64,000 nucleotides of DNA, from contig NZ_JOEE01000004.1 in assembly GCF_000720925.1 (NCBI RefSeq), positions 372,001 to 436,000 on the forward strand. The letters are read 5' to 3'. The DNA comes from Phycicoccus jejuensis (GTDB lineage: Bacteria; Actinomycetota; Actinomycetes; Actinomycetales; Dermatophilaceae). The notes under the pieces are model-generated. The model searched no databases, was not told where the DNA came from, and was given only the letters and a program-made list of their open reading frames with translations. The translations under genes were made by a program, and so were the position numbers. Every line of letters starts with the position of its first letter. Position 1 is the stretch's first letter. Below, piece after piece: positions 33,458 through 42,313 of this stretch.

Positions 33458-35371
33458 ATGACCTCACCCTCGCCCGCGAGGACCACCCGAGCCACCCGCC
33501 GCGCCGTCGCCGGCGTTGTGACCGGCCTCCTCGCTCTGACCGGCACGGCGGCCCAGCTGGCGCCCGCCGCCGCGTCGCCGGCCAAGCCGAAGCCCCCGGC
33601 CCCGAGCATGGACCTCGGCAGCAAGGTGCTCGTCCTCGACCCGAGCATGGCCACGGCCGACATCAAGGCCGCAGTGGACACGATCAGCAACGCCCAGACC
33701 GACGACGAGATGGGCACCGGCCGCTGGAGCATCCTCTTCAAGCCCGGTACCTACGGCACCGCCACCGAGCCGCTGCAGCTCAAGGTCGGCTACAACACCG
33801 AGGTCGCCGGCCTCGGCGCGAGCCCCGACGACGTGCACGTCATGGGCAAGATCGAGGTCTACAACCGCTGCCTCGACGACGGCGGCACGAGCAACTGCAT
33901 CGCGCTCAACAACTTCTGGCGCACCCTGAGCAACCTGACGATCGACGTCAACGGCACCGGCCAGGACGGCTGCCGTCAGTCGGCCAACTTCTGGGCCGTC
34001 AGCCAGGCCGTATCGATGCGCCGCGTGGCGATCAAGGGCGGCAACCTCAGCCTGATGGACTACTGCACCGCCGGGCCGCAGTACGCCAGCGGCGGGTTCA
34101 TCGCCGACACGTCCGCCGAGACCGTCATCAACGGCTCGCAGCAGCAGTGGCTGACCCGCAACAGCACCGTGGGCACCTGGAGCAACGGCGTCTGGAACCA
34201 GGTCTTCGCCGGCGTCGAGGGCGCCCCCGACGACAGCGCCTTCCCGAACCCGCCGTACACGACGCTCGAGAAGACGCCGGTCAGCCGCGAGAAGCCGTAC
34301 CTCTTCATGGACGGCACCCGCTGGGCCGTACGCGTGCCGTCGGCGCAGACCGACACCCGCGGCCGCAGCTGGGCGAACGGACTGACGCCCGGGAAGACGC
34401 TGCCGCTCAGCGCCTTCCACGTCGCGAAGCCCGGCGAGTCGGTCAAGGACATCAACAAGGCGCTCGCGAAGGGGCAGCACCTGCTGCTCACCCCCGGCAT
34501 CTACGACGTCGACCGCAGCATCGAGGTGAAGCGCCCCGGCACGGTCGTCCTCGGGATGGGCCACGCCACCCTCACCGCGCAGAAGGGCGCGACGCCCCTC
34601 GAGGTCGCCGACGGTGCCGGCACGGTCATCGCCGGCGTCACCATCGACGCGGGAACCAAGCTGTCGCGCAACCTCCTCCACGTCGACGACCACGACAAGG
34701 GCAAGGGCGGCGACCGCTCCGGTCGTGGCTCGAGCGCCAAGGACCCGCTGACCCTCAGCGACGTCTACTTCCGCGTCGGCGGCCCGCACATCGGCAAGGT
34801 GAAGGTCGCGCTCCAGATCGACGCCGACCACGTGCTCGTCGACCACACCTGGGTGTGGCGCGCCGACCACGGCGTCGAGGACTTCACCGGCGGCGTCCTC
34901 GGTGACGACGAGCGCTGGGCCGTCAACACCGGGACCAACGGCCTGATCGTCAACGGCGACGACGTCACCGCGACCGGCCTGTTCGTCGAGCACTTCCAGC
35001 AGCACAACACCATCTGGAACGGCGAGCGTGGACGGACCGTCCTCTACCAGAACGAGCTTCCGTACGACCCGCCCACGCAGGCCGACTGGACCCAGCCCGA
35101 CGGCACCCTCGGCTACGCCGGCTACGTCGTCTCGCCGAAGGTCCGCACCCACGAGCTCTGGGGCGGCGGGTCGTACGTCTACAACCGCAACAACCCGTCG
35201 ATCGTCACGGAGCACGGCTTCCAGGTGCCGACCACCCCGGGGGTGCGGCTGCACCACCTGCTGACCGTCAACCTCGGCGCAGGCACGACCCGCCATGTCG
35301 TCAACGACGTCGGCAGCCAGGTGGATAACAGCAACACCGGCACCCCGGCGTACGTCAGCGAGTACCCGTGA
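33458..35371 (+). CDS. Secreted right-handed beta-helix protein (probable polysaccharide-active enzyme)
   Basis: 637 residues from ATG 33458. An N-terminal signal peptide (TRRAVAGVVTGLLALTGTAAQLAPAAA) precedes a protein with recurring short beta-strand turns: WSILFKPGTYG, YNTEVAGLGAS, GTVVLGMGHATL, VIAGVTIDAGTK, VLVDHTWVWRADHG. This is the pectate-lyase-like right-handed helix pattern of GH55-type and related hydrolases. Similar actinobacterial proteins carry uninformative names such as coagulation-factor-domain or cyclase. Probable role is glucan or pectin binding or cleavage, inferred. A LacI operator upstream and a convergent LacI gene downstream suggest sugar-induced expression. Confidence 0.78.
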   Translation: MTSPSPARTTRATRRAVAGVVTGLLALTGTAAQLAPAAASPAKPKPPAPSMDLGSKVLVLDPSMATADIKAAVDTISNAQTDDEMGTGRWSILFKPGTYGTATEPLQLKVGYNTEVAGLGASPDDVHVMGKIEVYNRCLDDGGTSNCIALNNFWRTLSNLTIDVNGTGQDGCRQSANFWAVSQAVSMRRVAIKGGNLSLMDYCTAGPQYASGGFIADTSAETVINGSQQQWLTRNSTVGTWSNGVWNQVFAGVEGAPDDSAFPNPPYTTLEKTPVSREKPYLFMDGTRWAVRVPSAQTDTRGRSWANGLTPGKTLPLSAFHVAKPGESVKDINKALAKGQHLLLTPGIYDVDRSIEVKRPGTVVLGMGHATLTAQKGATPLEVADGAGTVIAGVTIDAGTKLSRNLLHVDDHDKGKGGDRSGRGSSAKDPLTLSDVYFRVGGPHIGKVKVALQIDADHVLVDHTWVWRADHGVEDFTGGVLGDDERWAVNTGTNGLIVNGDDVTATGLFVEHFQQHNTIWNGERGRTVLYQNELPYDPPTQADWTQPDGTLGYAGYVVSPKVRTHELWGGGSYVYNRNNPSIVTEHGFQVPTTPGVRLHHLLTVNLGAGTTRHVVNDVGSQVDNSNTGTPAYVSEYP

Positions 35372-35424
35372 GCCGCACCGTCTGAGCCCGGACCCGTCCG
35401 CGGCAGCGCCGAGCAGGTTCCCGC

Positions 35425-36483
35425 TCAGGCGCTGTCGCGGACGACCAGCTCCACACCCAGCACGACCGACCCGGAGGCCTCGGCCGCTGCCAGCTCCGGC
35501 AGCGCGTCGGGCACCGGCCGGCCGAGGCGCTGGAGCAACAGCTGCGCCATCAGCCGGCCCTGGGTCTCGGTCCGCTGGCGCACGGTCGTCAGCGGGAGAG
35601 CGGCCACCGCCGCGACGTCGGCGTCGTCGAAGCCGATGACCGCCACGTCGCCCGGAACGGAGCGCCCCGCATCCCGCAGCGCCGTCAGCGCGCCGAGGGC
35701 CATCAGGTCGTTGGCGACGAAGAGGCCGTCGACGTCCGGGCGGCGCTGCAGCAGAACGGATGTCGCCAGCGCACCGCCCGTCGTCGTGAAGTCGCCGACC
35801 TCGATGAGCTCCTCGTCGAACGCCTCGCCCAGCGCCTCGCGGAAGCCGGCGAGCCGGTCCGTCCCGGCCGTCATGTCCTGCGGGCCGGCGACGGTCGCGA
35901 TGCACCGGCGCCCGCTCGCCAGCAGGTGACGCGCGGCGAGCCGGCCGCCCTCGACGTTGTCGTGGTCGACGTGCGCGACGCCGGGGTGCGCGGCCACCGG
36001 ACGGCCGCCGGCGACGACCGTGATGCCGCAGCCCTCGACGAGCCCGACGACGTCGTGGTCGCCGTGCTCGGAGATGACGAGCGCGCCGTCGACGTGCCCG
36101 CCGCGCAGGAAGCCGGCCAGCCGGTCGAGGTCCTCGTCGGTCTGCACCATCGAGAGCACCATGTGCAGCCCGGAGCGCGCCAGCTCCTGGCTGGCCCCAC
36201 GCGCGACGGCGGCGAAGAACGGGTCCCCGAAGACGCGGCTCGTCGCCTCGGCCGCGACGAGCGTCACGGCGTCGGCGCGGCGCGTCATCAGCGCTCGCGC
36301 AGCCGGGTTGGGGACGTAGCCGAGCTCGTCGACGGCGGCGCGGACGCGCTCGGCCATCGCCTCCTCGACCGTCGGGGAGCCGTTGACCACCCGCGACACC
36401 GTGGCCCGGGAGACGCCGGCGCGGGCGGCGACCTGCTCGAGGGTCGGCCGCTGGCGGGCGGGCATCATCCGGTGCACACCCAC
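35425..36483 (-). CDS. LacI-family transcriptional regulator
   Basis: 352 residues from GTG 36483; ATG codons at 36468 and 36465 are alternatives. The N-terminal helix-turn-helix with hinge reads PTLEQVAARAGVSRATVSRVVNG and YVPNPAARALMTRR. The sugar-binding core has FFAAVARGASQELARSG, VAHVDHDNVEGGRLAA, FVANDLMALGAL and VIGFDDADVAA. It very likely binds the AGAGAGCGCTCTCT palindrome in front of the beta-helix gene and responds to a sugar released by that enzyme (inference from position). On the minus strand TACCGT precedes the GTG region at leaderless spacing. Confidence 0.92.
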   Translation of the reverse strand: MGVHRMMPARQRPTLEQVAARAGVSRATVSRVVNGSPTVEEAMAERVRAAVDELGYVPNPAARALMTRRADAVTLVAAEATSRVFGDPFFAAVARGASQELARSGLHMVLSMVQTDEDLDRLAGFLRGGHVDGALVISEHGDHDVVGLVEGCGITVVAGGRPVAAHPGVAHVDHDNVEGGRLAARHLLASGRRCIATVAGPQDMTAGTDRLAGFREALGEAFDEELIEVGDFTTTGGALATSVLLQRRPDVDGLFVANDLMALGALTALRDAGRSVPGDVAVIGFDDADVAAVAALPLTTVRQRTETQGRLMAQLLLQRLGRPVPDALPELAAAEASGSVVLGVELVVRDSA

Positions 36484-36514
36484 ACGGTAGCCATCTCGGC
36501 TCGGAGGCGGGCGC

Positions 36515-37444
36515 TCACCGCAGGCAGGGGCCGCTGCCGAGCTTCGCGAAGGCGTAGCGGTCGCCGTCCTGGAGGGTGCCCGGCCCGTTGCTCGCGCTCA
36601 TCAGCTGGTCGTCGGCCTGGGGGTGGTCGGCCCCGAGGACGTGGCCGAGCTCGTGGACGATGACGCCGTGTGCGTCCCCGCGGCGCTGCGGGTCGTTGAT
36701 CCACCTGCCGAGCGTCGGGGCGTCGAGCTCGATGGCGCCGGTGACCCAGCTGCGGCGGGTGGTCGGGCGGTCGGACTCCCGCGGGCCACCGAGCCCGACG
36801 ATGCCGCCCTCGAGACGCGGGGTCTCCTTCGGGTCGCTCCAGGAGATGAGCACCGGGGCCCACTGCCGGTCGTACTGGGGCGTCCGCAGGGTGCGCGACG
36901 GGGAGGGCTTCTCGTCGGTGTAGCCGTCGAAGACGAAGGCCAGCCCGGTCGCCGCGGACACCTCGGTCACGGCGTCGGTGATGGCATCGCGGCCGGTGTC
37001 ACCGAGGTCGTACGGGCCGTGGATGACGTAGTGGATGGCACGGCACGGGTCGAAGGTGACCGGCTCGCCGCTGTCGACCTCGTCGATGAACGCGTAGCTG
37101 TCGAGGTCCGGTGGGTCCGGCAGCGGCACGGCGGGGCGCATCCGGCCGCCCTCGGGAGTGGCGACCGGAGAGACGCCGACACCGACCCGGAAGGTGGGGT
37201 CGCCGTTGACGAGGTAGTCGGCGAAGGTGACGAGCTGGGGCCAGCCGAGCTTGAGCGCGAGGAGGACGACGAGCAGCAGGCCGACGAGGAGCGGGGTGCG
37301 TGGGCCGCGCTGCCGATCGGCGCTGCTGGGGATCTCGACGACGGGGACGACGGCCCCGGCCCCGGCGTGCTCGTCGAGGAGCTCGGCCACGGCCGGGACC
37401 TCGCGCGCCAGGCGCGCCAGCTCGTCGTCACCCCCGGTCGGCAC
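36515..37444 (-). CDS. Membrane-anchored matrixin-like zinc metalloprotease
   Basis: 309 residues from GTG 37444, chosen because TACCCT lies 6 nt upstream on this strand; a longer frame to 37897 is antisense to the HNH gene. A cytoplasmic N-terminus of about 45 residues and one transmembrane helix (TPLLVGLLLVVLLALKLG) are followed by an extracellular domain. This has zinc motif HELGHVLGADH near the C-terminus, followed by DDQLMSAS, which fits the Met-turn of metzincins. DPCRAIHYVIHGP and WDPKETPRLEGG-like strands are typical of the fold. The substrate is unknown. Confidence 0.85.
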   Translation of the reverse strand: MPTGGDDELARLAREVPAVAELLDEHAGAGAVVPVVEIPSSADRQRGPRTPLLVGLLLVVLLALKLGWPQLVTFADYLVNGDPTFRVGVGVSPVATPEGGRMRPAVPLPDPPDLDSYAFIDEVDSGEPVTFDPCRAIHYVIHGPYDLGDTGRDAITDAVTEVSAATGLAFVFDGYTDEKPSPSRTLRTPQYDRQWAPVLISWSDPKETPRLEGGIVGLGGPRESDRPTTRRSWVTGAIELDAPTLGRWINDPQRRGDAHGVIVHELGHVLGADHPQADDQLMSASNGPGTLQDGDRYAFAKLGSGPCLR

Positions 37445-37450
37445 CCCGAC

Positions 37451-37456
37451 AGGGTA
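37451..37456 (-). promoter_or_regulatory. -10 element TACCCT before the metalloprotease
   Basis: TACCCT on the minus strand ends 6 nt before the GTG at 37444, the same leaderless spacing as elsewhere. Confidence 0.55.
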
Positions 37457-37529
37457 GGAGCGCGTCGTGGCGGGCGTCGGGCATCCGTGGCGAGGGGTGA
37501 CCGAACGGCCGAGCGACGGGGCGTGGAGG

Positions 37530-38876
37530 TCAGGCGGCATCGAGGAGGGCGGCCCAGTGACGCTCGAGCACGGACTCATCGTCGGGCGGGGGGTCGGAGC
37601 CCCATCCGAGGAGGGGCGGGGACAGAGTGCGGTGGCGGTGTCCGGTCGGTGTACGGACCTCGAGCTCGTGGGGTGACCCGCGGACGACGACCACCTGCCA
37701 CCCGGGCGACTCCTTGACGAGGTTGCACCGGGCACAGAGTCCCGCCGCGTTGACGAGGCTCGTCGGCCCACCGTCGCGCACGGGGTGGACGTGGTCGGCG
37801 TGGGCGACGAGGGAGTCGCACCAGGGCGTGGCGCAGACGTCGTCGCGCAGGACGACCATCCGGCGCAGGAGACCGGTGAACAGCCGGCGGCGGGCATCCA
37901 TCGCGACGAGGTCGCGGGCGTCGGGGCTCACGTAGAGGCGTCGCAGCCAGACGGAGGCGTCGCCGGCGTCGCGGACCCACCGGCGCGCGACGGGTGCGGG
38001 GACCGAGCCGTGGCCCGGGATGCGGGCCGGGGTGTCGACGGAGGCGGCGGGGTCGCCCGTCCCGAAGAGGGAGCGGTCGGTCATCACGAGGTGGACCTCG
38101 ACCGGCTGGACCTGCCCGACCGCGAGACCGGCGAGCAGCCGCGTGGCGGTGTCGGCCATGACCGCCCCGAGGCCACGCCCGTGCGGTGCCTCGTCGTCGC
38201 ACCCGCCACCGACGACCAGCTGGGCACGGGCGCGCACCGCGGCGTAGGCGCCGACGGCGTCGCGCAGCGGGGCCAGCACGGTGAGCCATGCCATCCCGTC
38301 CGGTGCGGGCCGCACAGAGACGCGTCGGGATGCGGCCGCTGCCTCCATGCGGCGGACGACGGAGGCGGCGTCGAGCTCGGCGGCCACCCGTCGCGCGGCG
38401 CGGCCGGCGGCCCGTGGCCCGAGCCGGGGGAGGACGCCGGCGAGGCGGCGGTCGACCTCGGCGCGGTCCTCGCGGGTGAGCGTGGCCGTCTCGCGGACGA
38501 CCTCGAGGGCGTGGCGCTCGCCGATGGCGCCGTCGGTCAGCGCGGCCATCGTCGCGGGCATCTCGTGGACGAGCGCGCGGGACATCCCGACGAACCGGTT
38601 ACCGAGAGTGGGGGACTCGTGGCGAGCGAGGGCGACCTGCGAGCCGACGGAGCGCCCAGCGTCCTGGGGAGCCGCCGCCTCGTGTGAGCGACGGAAGGCG
38701 TCGGTGGCTCGGGCCTGGGCCGCCGCGACGGCGCCCTTGAGCCGCTCGAGCTCGGTCAGGAGGTCGATGCGCTCGCGGTCGTCCAGCTCCTCGACAGGCA
38801 CGTCAGCGAGGGACGTCCGGAAGGCCGTGACCGAGGCCGCGGCCGATCGACTCGCGACCCCTGCGGCGACCCCCAT
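37530..38876 (-). CDS. DUF222 / HNH endonuclease-domain protein
   Basis: 448 residues from ATG 38876, supported by GGAGGGAGGGCGCC upstream; a longer frame to 38918 is possible. The DUF222 region spans about 20-330 and the C-terminal HNH motif is intact: CATPWCDSLVAHADHVHP, then SLVNAAGLCARCNLVKE, giving the paired CxxC zinc knuckles and the catalytic His-Asn-His order. This family, related to the mycobacterial 13E12 repeat proteins, is multi-copy in many actinobacteria; some think it spreads like a selfish element. No adjacent intron or intein is visible. Confidence 0.9.
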   Translation of the reverse strand: MGVAAGVASRSAAASVTAFRTSLADVPVEELDDRERIDLLTELERLKGAVAAAQARATDAFRRSHEAAAPQDAGRSVGSQVALARHESPTLGNRFVGMSRALVHEMPATMAALTDGAIGERHALEVVRETATLTREDRAEVDRRLAGVLPRLGPRAAGRAARRVAAELDAASVVRRMEAAAASRRVSVRPAPDGMAWLTVLAPLRDAVGAYAAVRARAQLVVGGGCDDEAPHGRGLGAVMADTATRLLAGLAVGQVQPVEVHLVMTDRSLFGTGDPAASVDTPARIPGHGSVPAPVARRWVRDAGDASVWLRRLYVSPDARDLVAMDARRRLFTGLLRRMVVLRDDVCATPWCDSLVAHADHVHPVRDGGPTSLVNAAGLCARCNLVKESPGWQVVVVRGSPHELEVRTPTGHRHRTLSPPLLGWGSDPPPDDESVLERHWAALLDAA

Positions 38877-39023
38877 GGCGCCCTCCCTCCTGCTGCCTCC
38901 AATCGTAGAGATGACCACCGACAGTCCCCGTGCCGCGCGGAACCCGGCCCGGCATCGGTCGTTCGGACGATTCGGGCAGTCGCCTCTGGCTGTTCGACCA
39001 GCCGTTATGTACGGTCACCGGAG

Positions 39024-39049
39024 TTCACGCGGGGGAAACGTCGTGAACC
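39024..39049. promoter_or_regulatory. Inverted repeat GTTCACG-N12-CGTGAAC upstream of the Ltp-type gene
   Basis: Perfect 7-bp arms, about 50 bp before the ATG at 39098 and just after a TATGTA sequence that could be a -10. It could be an operator or a leader hairpin. Confidence 0.4.
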
Positions 39050-39097
39050 CCGGGGGGCCGACGCGTGTCTCCCGACGTCCGAGACAGAGAGCACGAC

Positions 39098-39832
39098 ATG
39101 ACGAACTCACCAGCCGGTTGGTACCCGCAGGAGGACGGCCGGCAGCGGTACTGGGACGGCGCCCAGTGGACCGAGCACTTCGCTCCGGGCGCGACGCCCG
39201 CCGCGGCCTCGGTCAGCTCCGCCGTGCAGCAGGGTGACGCTGTGCCGTCGCCCAAGCCGTGGTTCAAGAAGAAGCGGCTGATGATCCCGGCCGGGCTCGT
39301 GGGTGGCGTCATCTTCGTGTCCGCGCTCGGTTCGGCACTGGGCGATGACGGTCCGCAGCAGGACTCCGCGCTGACGGCGAGCACCTCGTCCAGCTCGTCC
39401 GCCTCGCCGCGGTCCTCCGAGGCGCCCGCTGCCACGGCCTCACCGACCGCGGAGAGCGTCGTGGAGACGACTTCCCCGTCGCCCACACCCACGCCGTCCA
39501 AGGCCGCGCCCAAGCCGAAGCCGAAGCCGGCCGCGCCGTCACTGACCCTGGCTCAGGAGAACGCGAAGGGGACAGCCGAGTCGTACCTCGACATGTCGGG
39601 CTTCAGCAAGAAGAGCCTGATGGAGCAGCTGAAGTTCGAGGGGTACAAGAAGTCAGACATCGAGGCCGCGATGGCGACCATGAAGGTGGACTGGAATGCC
39701 GAGGCTGTCGAGTCAGCGCAGTCGTACCTCGACATGACGAACTTCTCCAGGAGCGGGCTGATCGAGCAGCTCGAATTCGAGGGCTACACCTCGAAGCAGG
39801 CGAACTATGCCGTGAAGAAGGTCGGCCTCTGA
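39098..39832 (+). CDS. DUF2510 protein with C-terminal Ltp-type tandem repeats
   Basis: 244 residues from ATG 39098. The N-terminal DUF2510 motif GWYPQEDGRQRYWDGAQWTEH (written in part) is followed by one transmembrane helix (LMIPAGLVGGVIFVSALG), a Ser/Thr/Pro/Lys-rich spacer, and two copies of an Ltp repeat: SYLDMSGFSKKSLMEQLKFE and SYLDMTNFSRSGLIEQLEFE. Ltp repeats occur in the phage TP-J34 lipoprotein that blocks DNA entry of infecting phages, and in many surface proteins. A role at the cell surface is likely; phage exclusion is speculative. Confidence 0.82.
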   Translation: MTNSPAGWYPQEDGRQRYWDGAQWTEHFAPGATPAAASVSSAVQQGDAVPSPKPWFKKKRLMIPAGLVGGVIFVSALGSALGDDGPQQDSALTASTSSSSSASPRSSEAPAATASPTAESVVETTSPSPTPTPSKAAPKPKPKPAAPSLTLAQENAKGTAESYLDMSGFSKKSLMEQLKFEGYKKSDIEAAMATMKVDWNAEAVESAQSYLDMTNFSRSGLIEQLEFEGYTSKQANYAVKKVGL

Positions 39833-39849
39833 CCAGCCCGACCCGGCCC

Positions 39850-39882
39850 GAGGCCCCGGTCGGATCCCATGACCGGGGCCTC
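39850..39882. terminator. Bidirectional terminator hairpin
   Basis: GAGGCCCCGGTC (39850-39861) and its exact complement (39871-39882) flank a 9-nt loop, between two converging genes. The same core recurs in the hairpin at 41582-41610. Confidence 0.75.
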
Positions 39883-39935
39883 GCGCTGTCGTCGCGGCAC
39901 GTGTGTCCACGCCGCGCTGGAAGGCGTCCTCAGAA

Positions 39936-40922
39936 CTAGGGTGTCGCCGGACCGCGGACGGTGACCTCCATCGCCCCGCCGACGACGAGGTCGACGTCCG
40001 CACAGGCGAGCGACTCGTCCGCCACCGCGACCACCCGCCCGGTCGACCCGACGACGCCGCGTGCCACGGCCTCCGCCTCCCTGACGCCGAGGCACCGTCC
40101 CGCGACGGCTCGGCGCAGCCCCTCCGCTGCGTCGAGCACCGTCTCGTCGACCGTGCCGGAGCCGTGCTCGATGCGCTCGCGCGCACCCGGCGTCACCTCG
40201 ACCGAGTGTCCGTCCGCGCCTACTTCCACCCCGGCGCAGGGCCCGGCGGACCCCGACGCCACGACGCGGACCATCCACTGCGGCAGGCCCGCGCGGCCCA
40301 GTGCACCCCGCGCATAGCGCTCCGCCTCGACACCCGTGAAGCACCCGCCCTGGGGCCCGTCGACCCAGTCGGCCAGGGCAGCATCGAGCGAGACGAGGGC
40401 CGCTCGGTCGACCTTCCCCGCGGCGGGATCGGACGACGCCCGCACGGCTGCCGGCACCCCCGCCCGCGCCACGACGTACCGGGCGCCGCCGATCGTCAGC
40501 GCCTCCGGGTCGGCGAGCGGTGGCATCCCCGCGTCCGACCGAAGAGCGGCGCAGTCGACCACGTCGTCACCGGTGCGCGACGGACCGGAGACCGAGCCGA
40601 CGAGCGTGACCTCGCCGTCGCGGACCTCCAGGGCCGTCGCGCAGCTGATCCCGTCGAGCAGGGGACCGCGGTCCCAGGTGCTCGCCGCGACGGCGACGCC
40701 GCCCCCGACGAGGACGAGCCCCAGGGTGCCTGCGGTGAGTCCCCGACCGCCGAGACGCCGGCCCCTCCGCGGCGTCTCGACGGTCGGGGGAGCGTGGCGG
40801 TCGGTCATGGTGATCCCCTCTCGCAGCGCCTGCAGCGCATGCCGGTCGGCCACCGCGGAGAGCGTCTCGTCGTCGACCGGGCGGGCACTGCCCAGGGCGG
40901 TCATCACCTCGTGGTCGTTCAC
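39936..40922 (-). CDS. Membrane protein partner of the ECF sigma factor (anti-sigma-like)
   Basis: 328 residues from GTG 40922, which overlaps the sigma factor stop by 4 bp (GTGA); GAGGAGA lies upstream. About 60 cytoplasmic residues are followed by one transmembrane helix (LTAGTLGLVLVGGGVAVAA) and a 240-residue outer domain with several Cys (SCATAL, VVDCAAL, GGCFTG, GPCAGV, GRCLGV, LACADV), possibly disulfide-bonded. Gene order and topology suggest it controls the sigma factor, but no zinc-binding HxxxCxxC anti-sigma motif is visible, so the function is inferred. Confidence 0.7.
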   Translation of the reverse strand: MNDHEVMTALGSARPVDDETLSAVADRHALQALREGITMTDRHAPPTVETPRRGRRLGGRGLTAGTLGLVLVGGGVAVAASTWDRGPLLDGISCATALEVRDGEVTLVGSVSGPSRTGDDVVDCAALRSDAGMPPLADPEALTIGGARYVVARAGVPAAVRASSDPAAGKVDRAALVSLDAALADWVDGPQGGCFTGVEAERYARGALGRAGLPQWMVRVVASGSAGPCAGVEVGADGHSVEVTPGARERIEHGSGTVDETVLDAAEGLRRAVAGRCLGVREAEAVARGVVGSTGRVVAVADESLACADVDLVVGGAMEVTVRGPATP

Positions 40923-41506
40923 GATGTCTCCTCGGGGCCGGGACGGGCGGTCGCCCATCTGCGGGGTTCATGTCCGGCAGTCGGGTTTCGTTGCACCGGA
41001 GAAGAGTCGGAGTGCGTCTCGAGCTCTTGCATCGCCTCCCGCAAGCGCACACGAGCCCGGTGCAGGCGCACCCAGACCGTCGCCCGGGACAGCCCCATCA
41101 CCAGCGCGATCTCGTCCCGTACGAGCTCCTCCCACGCGAGGAGGCGGAGCAGCTCGCGGTCGTCGGCACCGAGCCGCTCTACGGCCCGCTCGACGATGCT
41201 GGGCTCACGGACCTCGGGCGGAGGCACCGACTGGTGCAGCGAGTCGCGCAGCCGGTCCGCGAGGGCGACCCGGCGGCGCTCACCGCGGTGGTGGTTGGCC
41301 AGCACCCGCCGGGCGACGCCGAAGAGCCACGGGCGGGCCTGGTCGCCGGGCGGGACGTCGTCCAACCGGCGCCAGGCGACGAGGAAGGTCTCGGCGACGA
41401 CGTCCGCGGCGTCGGCGGGGTCCGCGACCCGGCGGACGGCGTAGCCGAGCAGCGCGACGTGCGTCGCGTCGAAGAGCTCCGCGAAGCGGACCTCGGGCGT
41501 GCTCAT
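40919..41506 (-). CDS. ECF-type RNA polymerase sigma factor
   Basis: 195 residues from ATG 41506, supported by GGGAGGGGACGC. Region 2 (VVAETFLVAWRRLDDV, ARPWLFGVARRVLANHHR) and region 4 (DRELLRLLAWEELVRDEIALV, GLSRATVWVRLHRARVRLRE) are clear, with a 40-residue linker. The tail of about 30 residues is Pro/Arg rich. Coupled to the membrane protein gene by overlap. Target promoters were not identified by eye. Confidence 0.92.
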   Translation of the reverse strand: MSTPEVRFAELFDATHVALLGYAVRRVADPADAADVVAETFLVAWRRLDDVPPGDQARPWLFGVARRVLANHHRGERRRVALADRLRDSLHQSVPPPEVREPSIVERAVERLGADDRELLRLLAWEELVRDEIALVMGLSRATVWVRLHRARVRLREAMQELETHSDSSPVQRNPTAGHEPRRWATARPGPEETS

Positions 41507-41581
41507 GCGTCCCCTCCCACGGCGGTGAGCCTGACACACCCCACGTGTCCGGCACCGGCCCCGGCGTTACCGACAGGGTGG

Positions 41582-41610
41582 GGCCCCGGTCGGGTGGTCC
41601 GACCGGGGCC
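41582..41610 (-). terminator. Terminator hairpin downstream of the 41647-42234 gene
   Basis: GGCCCCGGTCGG (41582-41593) pairs exactly with CCGACCGGGGCC (41599-41610). It shares its core with the hairpin at 39850-39882. Confidence 0.7.
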
Positions 41611-41646
41611 TCGTTGTCGAGATCGCGTAGCAGGGGGTTTGCGACC

Positions 41647-42234
41647 TTAGGCGTGGGAGTGGATCTTCTCGATGGCGGGGGCCTCGACGAGGTTCACCTT
41701 GTGTGCGTGCCGGAGGCCGAGGCCGCCGAGGACGAACATCACCAGGGAGCCGGCGAAGGCGGCGATGGCGGCCCACATCGCGATCGCACCGATGGTGGCG
41801 AAGGCGTAGGCGTTGAGGAGCATCCCGCGCAGGGTCGTGCCCATGAAGAGGGTCTGGCGCAGCTGGCCGAGGTCCTGCGTGGCCTGCGCGGTCGGGGCGG
41901 TCTTGAGGGCGGCCATGTACTCACCGGAGACCTGCGAGTACGTTTTGCCCTGAGAGGCCTCGTCCATGTGGGCCTGGATGTAGTAGTCGGCGTACGCCTT
42001 GGCCTGCGCGCCGGTGGTCAGCTCCTGGCCGGCGTACTGCGTGAGCTCGGCCTTCATCTGCGGCGTCGTCAGGGCGGCGGCCACGGGCATCGTGATCTGC
42101 TGGGCGGCCAGCTGGTCGTGGACGGTGCTGGTGGCGAAGGTCGAGGCCCACGTGAGCAGGCCCGCGGCGACGAGGAGGACCGTGGCGACGATGATGCCGG
42201 TCCAGGAGATGAGCTTGTCGAATGCCTTGCGCAT
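41647..42234 (-). CDS. Hypothetical membrane protein with two transmembrane segments
   Basis: 195 residues from ATG 42234. A membrane helix near residues 10-32 (WTGIIVATVLLVAAGLLTW), an outer helical region of about 100 residues (VHDQLAAQQITMPVAAALTT, YADYYIQAHMDEASQGKTY), then one or two hydrophobic segments at 130-175 (LLNAYAFATIGAIAMWAAI, FAGSLVMFVLGGLGL) and a His-containing tail HAHK/HSHA. The family is not recognised. A perfect 8-2-8 palindrome lies 80 bp upstream, so it is probably repressed by a dimeric regulator encoded elsewhere. Confidence 0.7.
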   Translation of the reverse strand: MRKAFDKLISWTGIIVATVLLVAAGLLTWASTFATSTVHDQLAAQQITMPVAAALTTPQMKAELTQYAGQELTTGAQAKAYADYYIQAHMDEASQGKTYSQVSGEYMAALKTAPTAQATQDLGQLRQTLFMGTTLRGMLLNAYAFATIGAIAMWAAIAAFAGSLVMFVLGGLGLRHAHKVNLVEAPAIEKIHSHA

Positions 42235-42313
42235 GTCGTTCGCGTCCCTTCGGGTGGGCCCGGAGTGGGGGCCCGTGGTCTGTGGTGCCGGGTGGTCTTG
42301 CACCACTGAAACT

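Noticed and set aside
34000..35905. Long minus-strand open frame opposite the secreted beta-helix gene
   Set aside because: It is a typical GC-driven shadow frame rich in Arg/Ala/Gly/Val with no motif, no ribosome site, and a well-supported gene on the other strand.
37530..38876. HNH gene as part of a mobile element or intron
   Set aside because: No flanking repeats, integrase, intron structure or disrupted neighbour was seen; it stands as an ordinary DUF222/HNH gene.
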